The position numbers were made by a program, and so were the translations under genes. A model generated the notes under the pieces. It saw only the letters and a list, made by a program, of their open reading frames with translations. It did no database searches and had not been told where the DNA came from. A stretch of DNA of 37,091 nt, taken from positions 1 to 37,091 of the forward strand of contig BQJD01000037.1 in assembly GCA_021604525.1 (NCBI GenBank), given 5' to 3'. This DNA is from a marine bacterium B5-7. GTDB lineage: Bacteria; Pseudomonadota; Gammaproteobacteria; Arenicellales; CAJQKF01. Every line of letters starts with the position of its first letter. The first letter of the stretch is position 1. Positions 18,109 to 26,389 of the stretch are shown here, piece after piece.

Positions 18109-21100
18109 TCAGGTATTGGGTTGAACTTCAAGATTCACGCTTGCGGTCATCGGACAGTCCGATTCACTCAGCAAATCAATGGCGTGCTTTTCAGCCGGAA
18201 TCAACACGCTGCGCGGCGTTGTGGCCTCTATAGCATCTAAATCCTCCTCGGCATCCAAATGCGTCATCATAAAGTCAGTTACGAAGTCGACGTAAGGTTG
18301 TTGTTCGACGAAGTGCAGAATCGACGATTTGTACACGCTACCCCCGAATGAGATTTCAGCACGATTTTTAAACGCCCAGGGCGAAAGGAATTCGTTGATA
18401 GCCTTGTTGAGTTCGCGCTGATAGAAGCCAAACGCAGTCACTTGCGGCTGAAAGCGCACTTTGAAGGCCACTTTTATCTCTTCATAATTTGGGTTTAACA
18501 CGTGAAGGCGGCGGCGGTCGTCGCCCCGATCATTGCGTGCAAAAGGGCAGTTGATAGTCTGCAGAAACGTCGCGATTGCGTCGAGATCAGCCATGGTGAC
18601 CTTTGGTGCGCGGCGGTCAACGGCCTTTAGCTGGCTGAAGTCCGGGATCACAGCAATCAACACGTGACCTGGAGCGACTTCATCCTTGTCGTTGGTGTGG
18701 TTAACACACTTGACCTTGTAGATCTTAGGGAAGCGTTCGAGAACCAGTCGTTCGTAGTCGAAGAGTGTGATCGAACGACCTTTGTGGCGCAGCTGCTCGG
18801 CAACGCGCGTGTAAAACGCCAATCCAGTCTCAACCGGTCGACCGCCGAAGCCATCATACGGCTGTGTGACGCCCGCCACCTGGGCATCGTCACGAACGAG
18901 CCCGGCAACGGTCTCAGCCAACAGTGGGGTGTCCAGGTGCTTCGGATCGTTGCCATTGTCCACAAAGGTGGCGCGGACAGCCTGTGTGTGAGCGTTAATA
19001 AGCTCACTAACACCAATGGCGCCATTCTTGACGGCTGCGCGAACCCAGCGCAGCCCGCTGGGCAGGCGTGGATTTTTCGCGGCGATGTCACTCGGAACGC
19101 TGAAGGTGACAACGCCAGAAGTAGTAAGATCACTCGTCGTGTCGCCGGTAATTTCGAAATCCTTGAAGGCTTTCCATTCATCGTCTGTTAGGTAGGACCA
19201 TTGCACTTCGGGCTTTCCGACGTCTGTGTCAGCCGTCGCTTCCGCAACCTGAAACAAAATTGACAGACTCTGCAGGGGTTCGAGATCTTTTAAACCCAGG
19301 TAAAGCGTTCCCTCGTGGTCGAACTGTGGCAGAAGCGGCGGCTCGGTCACTGCCGCCCCGTCAGTTGTTGCGGATTGGCCGTTGGCTAGCAATGCGACCG
19401 ATCGGTAACCGAAAGGCTCGAGGTGGAAAAACGAGAGTGCGTCCGGTGTCGATTCCGTGTCGATCGACGCTTCATAGTCAAGCTTGAAGGACTTGATCTT
19501 CGGTGTATAGGGGGCATTCGGGATAATGGCTTCTCCTTCGAGCAGCATCATGTTACACGTCGCAACACTTCCATCGGGAAAGCGGTACTTGGCGCCCGGA
19601 GTGCACTTTGGAAAACGTCCCGCTGCGAGAGCTTGGCGTGTCAGGACGTTGACGTACTGATCATGAAAGAAAGCCTGATCAGGCGCATTGAGCTTCAGCC
19701 GCAGGAATCCATGCTGCGTAGCAGGCGTCCATTCAGTCGCATCATCGATCACCCGCGGCTGTTGAGCATCCAAGTTGTCGAAGTCGAGCGTTCGCTTGGC
19801 CTCAGGGGGAGAATTAGGCTCGCCGTCGAACAGTCGCTTGGTTTGAGATTCTCCGACCGGCAACCAATCCCCATCCTGGAGCACGGCGACTTCGGTTTCG
19901 AAGTTTCCCGTCTGCGGCATATTTTGCTCCACGTCGTAACCTTCGTAATGTTTCGCAAACGTCTCAGGCAAGTCATCCCAGGTAATATCGAGCTTCAGAC
20001 TCTGCAGATTCTTCTGGAATGCCTCCTCACTGCCTACATAGAAATTCGAACCTTTGGACGGCGACGGCCCGAAGGGCTCGAAGGGTTTTCCTGGATCCAT
20101 TGCAAACTGATCGTTCTGTACGATAAGGTTCGTCAAACCCAACACAACCGTGGTGAGCGTCACATTTTGCAAGTGCAGGTCCTTCAAAAGTCCGTAGGCA
20201 ATGGACTTCGGATGACGTAAGGTTACCTTCAATAGGGGATCATTCGTGCCGTAGCTTTCGCCTAACGCCTTCTCGTTGGCAAAAGTCACGGCTTCTGCGG
20301 TAGATTCCAGCTTCAGAACAAGCTTCAACGTGCCAGTATGCACAGTCTCACCATCCACCGTTGTCGATTTAAATTCTTCTGCTGTCACCGTAACCGTGTC
20401 GGGACTGACCCAACCCTTCTCGCCACTGAGCTGAGCAACCAACGCATCCTGCGGCAACAGCTTCCCCAGATCCTGAGGAACCCCCTTTGCCTGCAATTTT
20501 AAGGTAACCGTGCGCGTGCCCTCGGCGAGCAAGAGCGCCCGCGATGCCAGGGCAAACCCGAGGATAGCTTCCGGCATCGCGGTACTGCCTAGCGTAGGCC
20601 ACGAAGGTCGCTCGGAATTTTCGATTTTGGCGCCCAGCCCGTCTTGTGAGTTCGCCACAGGAGCCGCAAACAGGCGCTTGGTGGTCCACTTGTCAGGAGC
20701 ATCCTGATCGGTGCGATCGTTCTCGACGGATACCGTTTTAACAAATATTGTTCGAAAGCTCTCAATCTGCGCCTTGTTGGCGACTAGATCCTCGTCCAAC
20801 TTGTATTGTAACGGCACACCGGTTTCGTCCTTGCCGGCATCCAGTTCCGTGCCGGCACTGACGCGATGATTGCTCTTGACCTGACGCGCGAGTTCGATGA
20901 GAACATGCAGTTTGTCTGGATCGGCAGGCCGCCTCTTGATACCAAGAACGTTCTCGTAGAAAAATTCTAGATGAAGCTGAGTGAAACGATTGGCGTCATT
21001 CTGCACCTGGCGGTAAAGGCGCAGGAACGCGGCGAATAACGCAAAATGGGGTTCGTGGTCATGACGACCGACGAGATCGCGAGCAAAGTAGGACGGTGCG

Positions 21101-21828
21101 AGACCTATGATCTCCAAAAACACACGGTAAAGCGACGCAAAGAGAGATTCAAGCCGTCGATAAGCCGCCAAGATCGGACTCTCTTTGGAATCAGGAATGT
21201 TGAATAGACTATCATCTGGCAAGACGTCGCTAGGATTGCTGAGCAACTCGGGAAACTCGGGCGACCACACGGCAGAAAAACCAAGAAAATCGGCAGCATT
21301 GAAAGAGATAGTGGAAAAACGTTCAGAACTAGCTTGGTAGTATGCGACCAGATGCTCCCAGGTCTTTGCCAGATTAGCCCGTATTAGCTTGTCAATCTTT
21401 CCACGGAAACCGGTCGCCTGACCGACCCCCTCACGCCAGTCATTCAGCATTCGAGCCAAATGTACCAGATGTTCAAGAAGTTGCTGCAGGCTCTGCGGTT
21501 CCGGCGAACCCTCCAGAACCTCGCTCACCGCCTCCCGGATGGGTTCTGGATTAGTTTTTTTGATCGCCGCGATTACCGTGCTCGCATCGCAACCGAAGAA
21601 ACTCTCCCAATCGCCTTTGTCAGCAAATGTAACGTCGCGGTAGACGACACCACGCGCGAATCGTTTAGCAAAGACGAGGAAGTCGGCAACATCCCGTCCA
21701 TCGATCGGCGCGAAAGCGGGATCTAACGCGGGTAGACGTCGCTGCGATTGGCTGGTGCCATCACGTTGGAGGAGATTCCGAAAATCGAGGCGCTGTGTCA
21801 TTTGTCGAAACCATCTTGCCTTAGCCAA
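18109..21828 (-). CDS. Giant eCIS baseplate protein (Afp11-like, baseplate J/gp6 family)
   Basis: A protein of up to 1239 residues. The C-terminal part has the pattern of gp6/J-type baseplate wedge proteins of eCIS: GRPVETGLAFYTRVAEQLRH and KGRSITLFDYERLVLERFP, an AVIPDF stretch, and the FLSPWAF and FGGSVYKSSILHFVEQQPYV segments. These proteins form the wedge ring around the spike and trigger sheath contraction (family knowledge). The start is uncertain: TTG at 21828 gives an AKARWFRQ leader, while the ATG at 21801 (MTQRLDFRNLL) is an equally good choice; no strong ribosome binding site is visible for either. A 151-bp AT-rich gap separates it from gp25. Confidence 0.88.
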   Translation of the reverse strand: MAKARWFRQMTQRLDFRNLLQRDGTSQSQRRLPALDPAFAPIDGRDVADFLVFAKRFARGVVYRDVTFADKGDWESFFGCDASTVIAAIKKTNPEPIREAVSEVLEGSPEPQSLQQLLEHLVHLARMLNDWREGVGQATGFRGKIDKLIRANLAKTWEHLVAYYQASSERFSTISFNAADFLGFSAVWSPEFPELLSNPSDVLPDDSLFNIPDSKESPILAAYRRLESLFASLYRVFLEIIGLAPSYFARDLVGRHDHEPHFALFAAFLRLYRQVQNDANRFTQLHLEFFYENVLGIKRRPADPDKLHVLIELARQVKSNHRVSAGTELDAGKDETGVPLQYKLDEDLVANKAQIESFRTIFVKTVSVENDRTDQDAPDKWTTKRLFAAPVANSQDGLGAKIENSERPSWPTLGSTAMPEAILGFALASRALLLAEGTRTVTLKLQAKGVPQDLGKLLPQDALVAQLSGEKGWVSPDTVTVTAEEFKSTTVDGETVHTGTLKLVLKLESTAEAVTFANEKALGESYGTNDPLLKVTLRHPKSIAYGLLKDLHLQNVTLTTVVLGLTNLIVQNDQFAMDPGKPFEPFGPSPSKGSNFYVGSEEAFQKNLQSLKLDITWDDLPETFAKHYEGYDVEQNMPQTGNFETEVAVLQDGDWLPVGESQTKRLFDGEPNSPPEAKRTLDFDNLDAQQPRVIDDATEWTPATQHGFLRLKLNAPDQAFFHDQYVNVLTRQALAAGRFPKCTPGAKYRFPDGSVATCNMMLLEGEAIIPNAPYTPKIKSFKLDYEASIDTESTPDALSFFHLEPFGYRSVALLANGQSATTDGAAVTEPPLLPQFDHEGTLYLGLKDLEPLQSLSILFQVAEATADTDVGKPEVQWSYLTDDEWKAFKDFEITGDTTSDLTTSGVVTFSVPSDIAAKNPRLPSGLRWVRAAVKNGAIGVSELINAHTQAVRATFVDNGNDPKHLDTPLLAETVAGLVRDDAQVAGVTQPYDGFGGRPVETGLAFYTRVAEQLRHKGRSITLFDYERLVLERFPKIYKVKCVNHTNDKDEVAPGHVLIAVIPDFSQLKAVDRRAPKVTMADLDAIATFLQTINCPFARNDRGDDRRRLHVLNPNYEEIKVAFKVRFQPQVTAFGFYQRELNKAINEFLSPWAFKNRAEISFGGSVYKSSILHFVEQQPYVDFVTDFMMTHLDAEEDLDAIEATTPRSVLIPAEKHAIDLLSESDCPMTASVNLEVQPNT

Positions 21829-21979
21829 TTTTCAAAAAGTAGTGTCATATATATACAATCCATTGTTTTGTAACAATTAAGAATCATACCAACTTAACGT
21901 AAATGTACCTCTAGTCATTTATTACAAAATATTTTTTATTAATTATCCATAACTTATAATCACCGCCACCACAACTTGG
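21829..21979 (-). promoter_or_regulatory. AT-rich gap within the eCIS cluster, possible internal promoter
   Basis: This is the only long break in the cluster and is strikingly AT-rich compared with its neighbours. On the minus strand TTACAA, then about 16 bases, then TATATG (within TTGTATATATATGAC, near 21838-21866) could serve as a weak sigma-70-type promoter for the giant baseplate genes. No strong hairpin and no ORF are seen. The promoter call rests on base composition and one loose match. Confidence 0.3.
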
Positions 21980-22435
21980 TTAGGGTTGCTGACCGGCCTC
22001 TGTCAGGTAGAACGGATACACAAAGTTGAAGCGGCTATTCGTGCTTCGGATGCGGTAATCGATCTCAATAAGCAATCGTCCCTCCAATGGCTCAGGATTG
22101 ACCGACAGCCGGTCGGTCTCGATACGCGGCTCGTGGTAAATAATCGCTGTGCGCATAAGGTCCTCGATGAACGTCAGTGTGGTCGCGTTCATGGGCTCAA
22201 ACACATGGTATTTAAGATCAGCACCGTACCTTGGCTGCATCACCCGCTCGCCGAGCGCAGTATTGAACAGTATCTCGAGGCTCTCGCGGACATCGGTTTC
22301 ATCCGAGACCATCACAACACGGCCCGAACGCGGGCGAATACTCGTACCACGGCGCGCATTCAACGGTCCGGGTACACGGATGAACGTCGGTGGAAAACCC
22401 CAGCCATTCCCTAAGTAAGAGCTTGCCTTGGCCAC
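21980..22435 (-). CDS. Baseplate protein gp25/Afp9-like
   Basis: A 151-residue protein of the GPW/gp25 family. It has the SGRVVMVSDETDVRESLEIL segment, then FNTALGERVMQPRYG, and an NFVYPFYLTE end typical of eCIS gp25 proteins. gp25 joins sheath and baseplate in contractile tails. Start chosen as GTG at 22435 because GGAGG lies six bases upstream, inside the end of the PAAR gene; the open frame continues further upstream but there it only shadows PAAR. The gene order PAAR-gp25 is reversed relative to Afp9-Afp10. Confidence 0.9.
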   Translation of the reverse strand: MAKASSYLGNGWGFPPTFIRVPGPLNARRGTSIRPRSGRVVMVSDETDVRESLEILFNTALGERVMQPRYGADLKYHVFEPMNATTLTFIEDLMRTAIIYHEPRIETDRLSVNPEPLEGRLLIEIDYRIRSTNSRFNFVYPFYLTEAGQQP

Positions 22436-22437
22436 AT

Positions 22438-22728
22438 TCAACCTCCAATTATGACGTTGGGCGAACCTGCCACGATAGTCCCACCATGCGCCGTCAAATC
22501 TCCCAATCGTGCAGCAGGCACCCCCCCTATCAACACCGTCCCCGAGCCCATAACAATCGTGTCCGGCGGTCCGACGCAGGTACACATTGTACTCAGCGTA
22601 GCCGCCGGGAGACTGTTGATGAGCACCGTGGGGGCACCCGGTGGCAAGACCGGTCCACCCACGTGTGGCACCAAAACCGTCACCATCGGACACACATGCA
22701 TGTCTGTTATGCGAGCTGCTGGGGGCAT
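22438..22728 (-). CDS. PAAR-type spike tip protein (Afp10-like)
   Basis: A 96-residue PAAR-repeat protein. It starts PPAARITDMHVCPM and carries the paired Gly-rich hairpins TVLINSLPAA and TVLIGGVPAARLGD, ending in HGGTIVAGSPNVIIGG. His and Cys residues near 11-13 and 48-50 and the His near 80 are candidate zinc ligands, as in known PAAR tips. The protein should cap the VgrG-like spike. It follows the spike gene by 19 bases and its stop overlaps the gp25 start region. Confidence 0.93.
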   Translation of the reverse strand: MPPAARITDMHVCPMVTVLVPHVGGPVLPPGAPTVLINSLPAATLSTMCTCVGPPDTIVMGSGTVLIGGVPAARLGDLTAHGGTIVAGSPNVIIGG

Positions 22729-22747
22729 ATCTACTCTCTCCCAATAT

Positions 22748-24520
22748 TTAATTGATCTTCACTAATGAGCCTTTAATCGTAGCAATCGCAGAGGTTGTGA
22801 GGTCCGCGCCGGCACCACCATCGACCTTGAGCTGAGCGCCGGCTTTAATCTCGGCGTTCGCCCCGCTTTTGACTTTGAAGTCAGTGCCAGCCTCAATCTT
22901 AATCTCCTGCTGCGATTTCAATGTAATTTTCGATGCGTCTAAGGTGATGCCGTCACTGTTCATCGTCATACTATTGCTGTGCTGATCCGTCAGGGTGATT
23001 GACTGACCGTCGTCGCTCAATACCACGGAATTGCCACCCGGCGTGTCGATGGTAACCACTTTCTTGTCGTCGTCAAAGTGCACGCGCATTCCTTCGCGTG
23101 TGACGATCGCTTTCTCGTGATTGTCATTGCTCAGCTGAATCGGCGCTGGCTTCTGGCTGCTGTGCACCATGCCCAAGACGATCGGATCCCGGGGATCTTT
23201 ATTGAGGAACCCGACAATTAGCTCAGCCCCGATTTCGGGCCGAAAGAATACACCCCGGTCAGCGCCAGCGTAAGGGCACAGCCAGCGCGCCCAGATCCCA
23301 TCTCCCTCCGCGTCAATCAGCGGTATTTGTACCTGGATGCGATCTTCGCCATCCGGGTCGCCTTCCAGCGCCGTCGCGATTCCGATGTGCAACCCATGCA
23401 GAGCCGGCACGAGGCCGGCCGCCGCAACGTCAACAATACTCTCGCGACACGCGAAGCGCTCGGGTGAGAGGCCGAACTGAATCTCGGTTCGCCACGCGCC
23501 ACCAACGATCTCTTGTCTCACCGCCGTGATGTAGGCCTTCCCGTTAAAACGATCTCCGACACCACTGATTCCGACAAGCTGACCCGGCTTGACGTCTGGG
23601 AAGCCCGGAACCTGCGCTCGTCCAATGATCTTCGCAAGGCTGCTCCTAACGAGCTGGCTGTCCGCCCACGCCTTCAGTTCCTGATCATCAAGCCGACCGG
23701 TATGGCGGAGTTCAAGCTTTTCCAGACCAATTGCCTTCGCTAAATCCGATTCAGAGAGATTGCCTATTGGACTCGGCGAAGGCGCGATACCATCCTTCGT
23801 AGTAACATGCTGCGAGCTATAGTCCCAGCCGTGCGCACGAACCGACTGAAATTGATGCCGCGCGTCAATCTGCGCATCGAATTCGTAAATCGTTCCACCA
23901 AGCAGGATCGACAATTCGGCGGCGCCATCAAGCTTCGGTGGCTGCACAGCAACAACTCCGTCGTCCACGATCACGAGCAACCCGTTGGCATCGGCACGAG
24001 ACAGAACGAAATCCCAGTCGGTCGCATAATATTGAACCAGTTCGGAATGCTTGGATCCGGTCGCCGCGATATCAGCTGTCAAACCATATTCACCGAGAAT
24101 ATCGGCAAATACATCGCTATCCTTCTTGTCGATAAAGAACCGGCTCTTACGCCCAACCGTCATTTTCACGGCCGCATCCCAGCAATCGACCCTTAGGGAT
24201 GAGTCACCTCGCCCTCGCACTTTGATTCCGTGTTTGATGATAATACCTTTGAAGATCGTCTTTTCCTGTGACGCATGACCTGCTTTGATCTCCAACTCCT
24301 TGCCCGGGACGAAATATTCTTCGTTACTGATCGGAAAATCTTCTGCGGCAATGTCACCGTCACGGATGACCAGGCAAGCGCGTGGTACCCGGTTCGCCTC
24401 GCGCTCCGTTACGATCGAGAGTACTTCTACGGTCTGCGGTAGCTCACTACCATCGACCAGCAGCGAGTAGGTTACTGTGCTCGCCTCGCCGGCAGCAGGA
24501 ATAATGCGTTCGTCATTCAT
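22748..24520 (-). CDS. VgrG-like central spike protein (Afp8-like)
   Basis: A 590-residue protein. The first 370 residues match the gp27/late-control-D part (SIVTEREANRVPRACLVIRD; DWDFVLSRADANGLLVIVDD). A gp5-type OB fold follows at about 375-460 (GEDRIQVQIPLIDAEGDG, then WARWLCPYAG and VGFLNKDPRDPIVLGMVHS). The end (about 465-590) is a run of short beta repeats (TLTDQHSN, ITLDASKITLKS, IKIEAGTDFKVKS) expected to form the triple beta-helix needle that carries the PAAR cap. It starts three bases after the LysM gene. No extra C-terminal effector domain is present. Confidence 0.94.
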   Translation of the reverse strand: MNDERIIPAAGEASTVTYSLLVDGSELPQTVEVLSIVTEREANRVPRACLVIRDGDIAAEDFPISNEEYFVPGKELEIKAGHASQEKTIFKGIIIKHGIKVRGRGDSSLRVDCWDAAVKMTVGRKSRFFIDKKDSDVFADILGEYGLTADIAATGSKHSELVQYYATDWDFVLSRADANGLLVIVDDGVVAVQPPKLDGAAELSILLGGTIYEFDAQIDARHQFQSVRAHGWDYSSQHVTTKDGIAPSPSPIGNLSESDLAKAIGLEKLELRHTGRLDDQELKAWADSQLVRSSLAKIIGRAQVPGFPDVKPGQLVGISGVGDRFNGKAYITAVRQEIVGGAWRTEIQFGLSPERFACRESIVDVAAAGLVPALHGLHIGIATALEGDPDGEDRIQVQIPLIDAEGDGIWARWLCPYAGADRGVFFRPEIGAELIVGFLNKDPRDPIVLGMVHSSQKPAPIQLSNDNHEKAIVTREGMRVHFDDDKKVVTIDTPGGNSVVLSDDGQSITLTDQHSNSMTMNSDGITLDASKITLKSQQEIKIEAGTDFKVKSGANAEIKAGAQLKVDGGAGADLTTSAIATIKGSLVKIN

Positions 24521-24523
24521 GGC

Positions 24524-25198
24524 CTAGTTTTTTTCCAAGGGATAAAAGACCAGCGTCGTGCCCGTATCAATTTGCCGAAAGTTGGTTAAATCGTTGGCGC
24601 GGGCGACTTCAAGATAATAGTCTGGTGTGCCGTAAATCTCGTGCGTCAAATGAGGCAGGTTTTCCTGGTCCTTTACCGTACGAATATGAGAAAGGTCTGG
24701 CGAGGTTTTACCTTCTTCGCGGACGCGGCGTTCGGTTTCCTTGTAGTTCAGAAAGGTGCAGCCAAGCTTGGCGCGGAGCGGCATGCCCTCCGCATCGAAC
24801 AGCACGAAAGTCACCGTCAGTTCACTCAGGACGCAATCGAAGGTGAAATCCTTCCACACGAGCTTCAGGTAGCGTGGTTGATGAATCTTACCTTGAAGGT
24901 TATAAACCGTGTCCTTGAACGCGCTCAGCTGTTCTGGCACACTCTGTCCCTGATGGGCATATCCATAGACAGTGCCGGTGCCGTCGAACACAAAATCCAG
25001 CTTTAGCTCTTCCGGTGCCGAGGACTTAAAACGCTCCTCGACACCCTGCGCACCTTGCGACTGTTTTTTGTCGTAGTTGACCTTGAAAGTCTGCGCATAC
25101 TGCTCCGGATTAATTGGCAAGACGAACTTGCCTGTATTCGTCTCAAGCCGCTTGTCCGAGTATGCGTAGATAGTCAACTTCTTGTCGTGCGAATCCAT
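24524..25198 (-). CDS. LysM-domain baseplate protein (Afp7-like)
   Basis: A 224-residue protein of the eCIS LysM family: an N-terminal domain with GKFVLPINPEQYAQTFKVNY and a conserved LKLDFVFDGTGTV stretch, then a C-terminal LysM-like domain (about 170-222; IYGTPDYYLEVARANDLTNF, then LVFYPL). In Afp and PVC this protein helps link the spike hub to the baseplate. The start is taken as ATG 25198, which overlaps the stop of a 25-codon mini-ORF in TAATG; a GTG at 25213 is the longer alternative. The call is firm, the start less so. Confidence 0.9.
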   Translation of the reverse strand: MDSHDKKLTIYAYSDKRLETNTGKFVLPINPEQYAQTFKVNYDKKQSQGAQGVEERFKSSAPEELKLDFVFDGTGTVYGYAHQGQSVPEQLSAFKDTVYNLQGKIHQPRYLKLVWKDFTFDCVLSELTVTFVLFDAEGMPLRAKLGCTFLNYKETERRVREEGKTSPDLSHIRTVKDQENLPHLTHEIYGTPDYYLEVARANDLTNFRQIDTGTTLVFYPLEKN

Positions 25199-25275
25199 TA
25201 TCTCGGGTAGCACGAAAGTGAAGAATGCGAGTCGTGTGTCGTCTTCATTTTAGCGCCGTCAGGTTGTGATTTCAT
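25198..25275 (-). CDS. 25-residue mini-ORF between Afp6-like and LysM genes
   Basis: ATG at 25275, two bases after the DUF5908 stop, opens a 25-codon frame whose TAA overlaps the ATG of the LysM gene (TAATG). The GAAGGAACG stretch eight to fifteen bases upstream could serve as ribosome binding site. The peptide (MKSQPDGAKMKTTHDSHSSL and so on) resembles nothing I know. It may simply couple translation of the two neighbours, or be a relic of the N-terminus of the LysM protein. Confidence 0.3.
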   Translation of the reverse strand: MKSQPDGAKMKTTHDSHSSLSCYPR

Positions 25276-25277
25276 GG

Positions 25278-25451
25278 TCAACGTTCCTTCTGTCTGGCAA
25301 TGAGTTCCATAACACGTTCCACACATAGAGAAACTAACCACTCACGCTCCTCTTCGTTATTGTTGTCACCAGCCCTTGCGCCAGCGCGATCCTCATTTGG
25401 ATCCTCGCCAACGACGGCTTTGATGGATACTTCGCGAATTTCAATCGCCAT
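25278..25451 (-). CDS. Small DUF5908-type protein (Afp6-like)
   Basis: A 57-residue protein that starts MAIEIREVSIKAVV, the signature of the small DUF5908 proteins found between tube and LysM genes in eCIS loci, and ends in a charged helix (EREWLVSLCVERVMELIARQ). Its position between tube 2 (seven bases upstream) and the LysM gene fits Afp6. Its role in the particle is not known. Only one good start is present, ATG 25451. Confidence 0.85.
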   Translation of the reverse strand: MAIEIREVSIKAVVGEDPNEDRAGARAGDNNNEEEREWLVSLCVERVMELIARQKER

Positions 25452-25458
25452 AATATGG

Positions 25459-25914
25459 TCACTTCTTAGTCGAATGGTTGACGGTAAAAAAGTTATAGCT
25501 CAGCTCTAGGGTCTCGAGCAGAATTGAGTTCTGCTCAGCGTTAAGGTCCGCCGTGGACCACTTCTTCGGCCAAGCGTGCACGATGTTCCACGTGATCAAA
25601 GGTTCGTGCTTGTCGTTCAACAGATGCACTAGCACGGTGATCGGTTGAAACGAAAAACTTTCCAGCGCCTCGCGGCACCAAGTAATGATGCCTGAGTCTT
25701 TGAGCACACCCCGTTTCAACACTAAGTCCGAGTATTGGCTCCGAACTGGCAATACGTGCGAGAACCGGTTCTCGCCGCCTTCCTTGACGGTCTCGGTCTC
25801 CATTGTGCCCGTCAGACCAGAAACAGACTGAAACAACACGTCATTACTGATGGTTGCAATGTCAAGAAACTCTACGCGGAAATGGAAGCTCGCGGGCGGG
25901 TAATATTCGGTCAT
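25459..25914 (-). CDS. Tube protein 2 (Afp5-like, gp19/TIGR02241 family)
   Basis: A 151-residue T4 gp19-like tube protein: FHFRVEFLDI near the N-terminus, VSGLTGTMETETVKEGGENR, SQYSDLVLKRGV, and a C-terminal WNIVHAWPKKWSTADLNAEQ. It differs from tube 1 in the loops, as Afp5 does from Afp1, so it is probably the adaptor ring between spike hub and tube. ATG lies two bases after the tube 1 stop, suggesting coupled translation. Confidence 0.93.
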   Translation of the reverse strand: MTEYYPPASFHFRVEFLDIATISNDVLFQSVSGLTGTMETETVKEGGENRFSHVLPVRSQYSDLVLKRGVLKDSGIITWCREALESFSFQPITVLVHLLNDKHEPLITWNIVHAWPKKWSTADLNAEQNSILLETLELSYNFFTVNHSTKK

Positions 25915-25916
25915 GT

Positions 25917-26351
25917 TCAGTCGTTCTGGATCGTCAAACCTTCATGCGCGATTTCTATCGACTCAATCGCCACTTCATTGCCATCAGCCTTTAGGTCTGT
26001 TGATTGGACTTTTTTAGGCCACGCATTCTTAATTTTCCAAACCACGACCGGTTCATGTCCCTCATTGAGCAAGCTGATCGTCAAGTCGCGTCGCTCGATA
26101 GTGTTGAGGGCAACCGTGTTCCACCACGCGTAGAATTCGTTGTCGCCTGCGAACGTGCCTCGTTTCATGGTGATGTCGCTGTATTTTTGCATGCCGGGCA
26201 TCTTCGTCTTATGGTATTCAGGGCTGGCGCCGTGTCTATATTCAATGACCTCGGTCTCAACATCCAGGCCACTAACCTCGGTGAACCCGATCTTAGTGCC
26301 GGCCCACTCGACCTGGAAATGAAATTTAGAAAAGGGGTATTCGTCTGCCAT
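25917..26351 (-). CDS. Main inner tube protein (Afp1-like, gp19/TIGR02241 family)
   Basis: A 144-residue tube protein: FSKFHFQVEWAGTKIGFTEV, SGLDVETEVIEYRHG, MQKYSDITMKRGTF, and the WKIKNAWPKKVQSTDLKADG block near the end, all classic for the family. It polymerises as hexamer rings into the inner tube whose lumen holds the payload. GAGG six bases before ATG 26351 supports the start. It lies 38 bases after the sheath gene. Confidence 0.95.
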   Translation of the reverse strand: MADEYPFSKFHFQVEWAGTKIGFTEVSGLDVETEVIEYRHGASPEYHKTKMPGMQKYSDITMKRGTFAGDNEFYAWWNTVALNTIERRDLTISLLNEGHEPVVVWKIKNAWPKKVQSTDLKADGNEVAIESIEIAHEGLTIQND

Positions 26352-26389
26352 GACTGCCTCGCTTTAAACGATTATTGAAATAAGGAAGC

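Noticed and set aside
22436-22744. Longer N-terminus for the gp25 protein
   Set aside because: It shadows the PAAR gene; a GTG at 22435 with GGAGG upstream is the sensible start.
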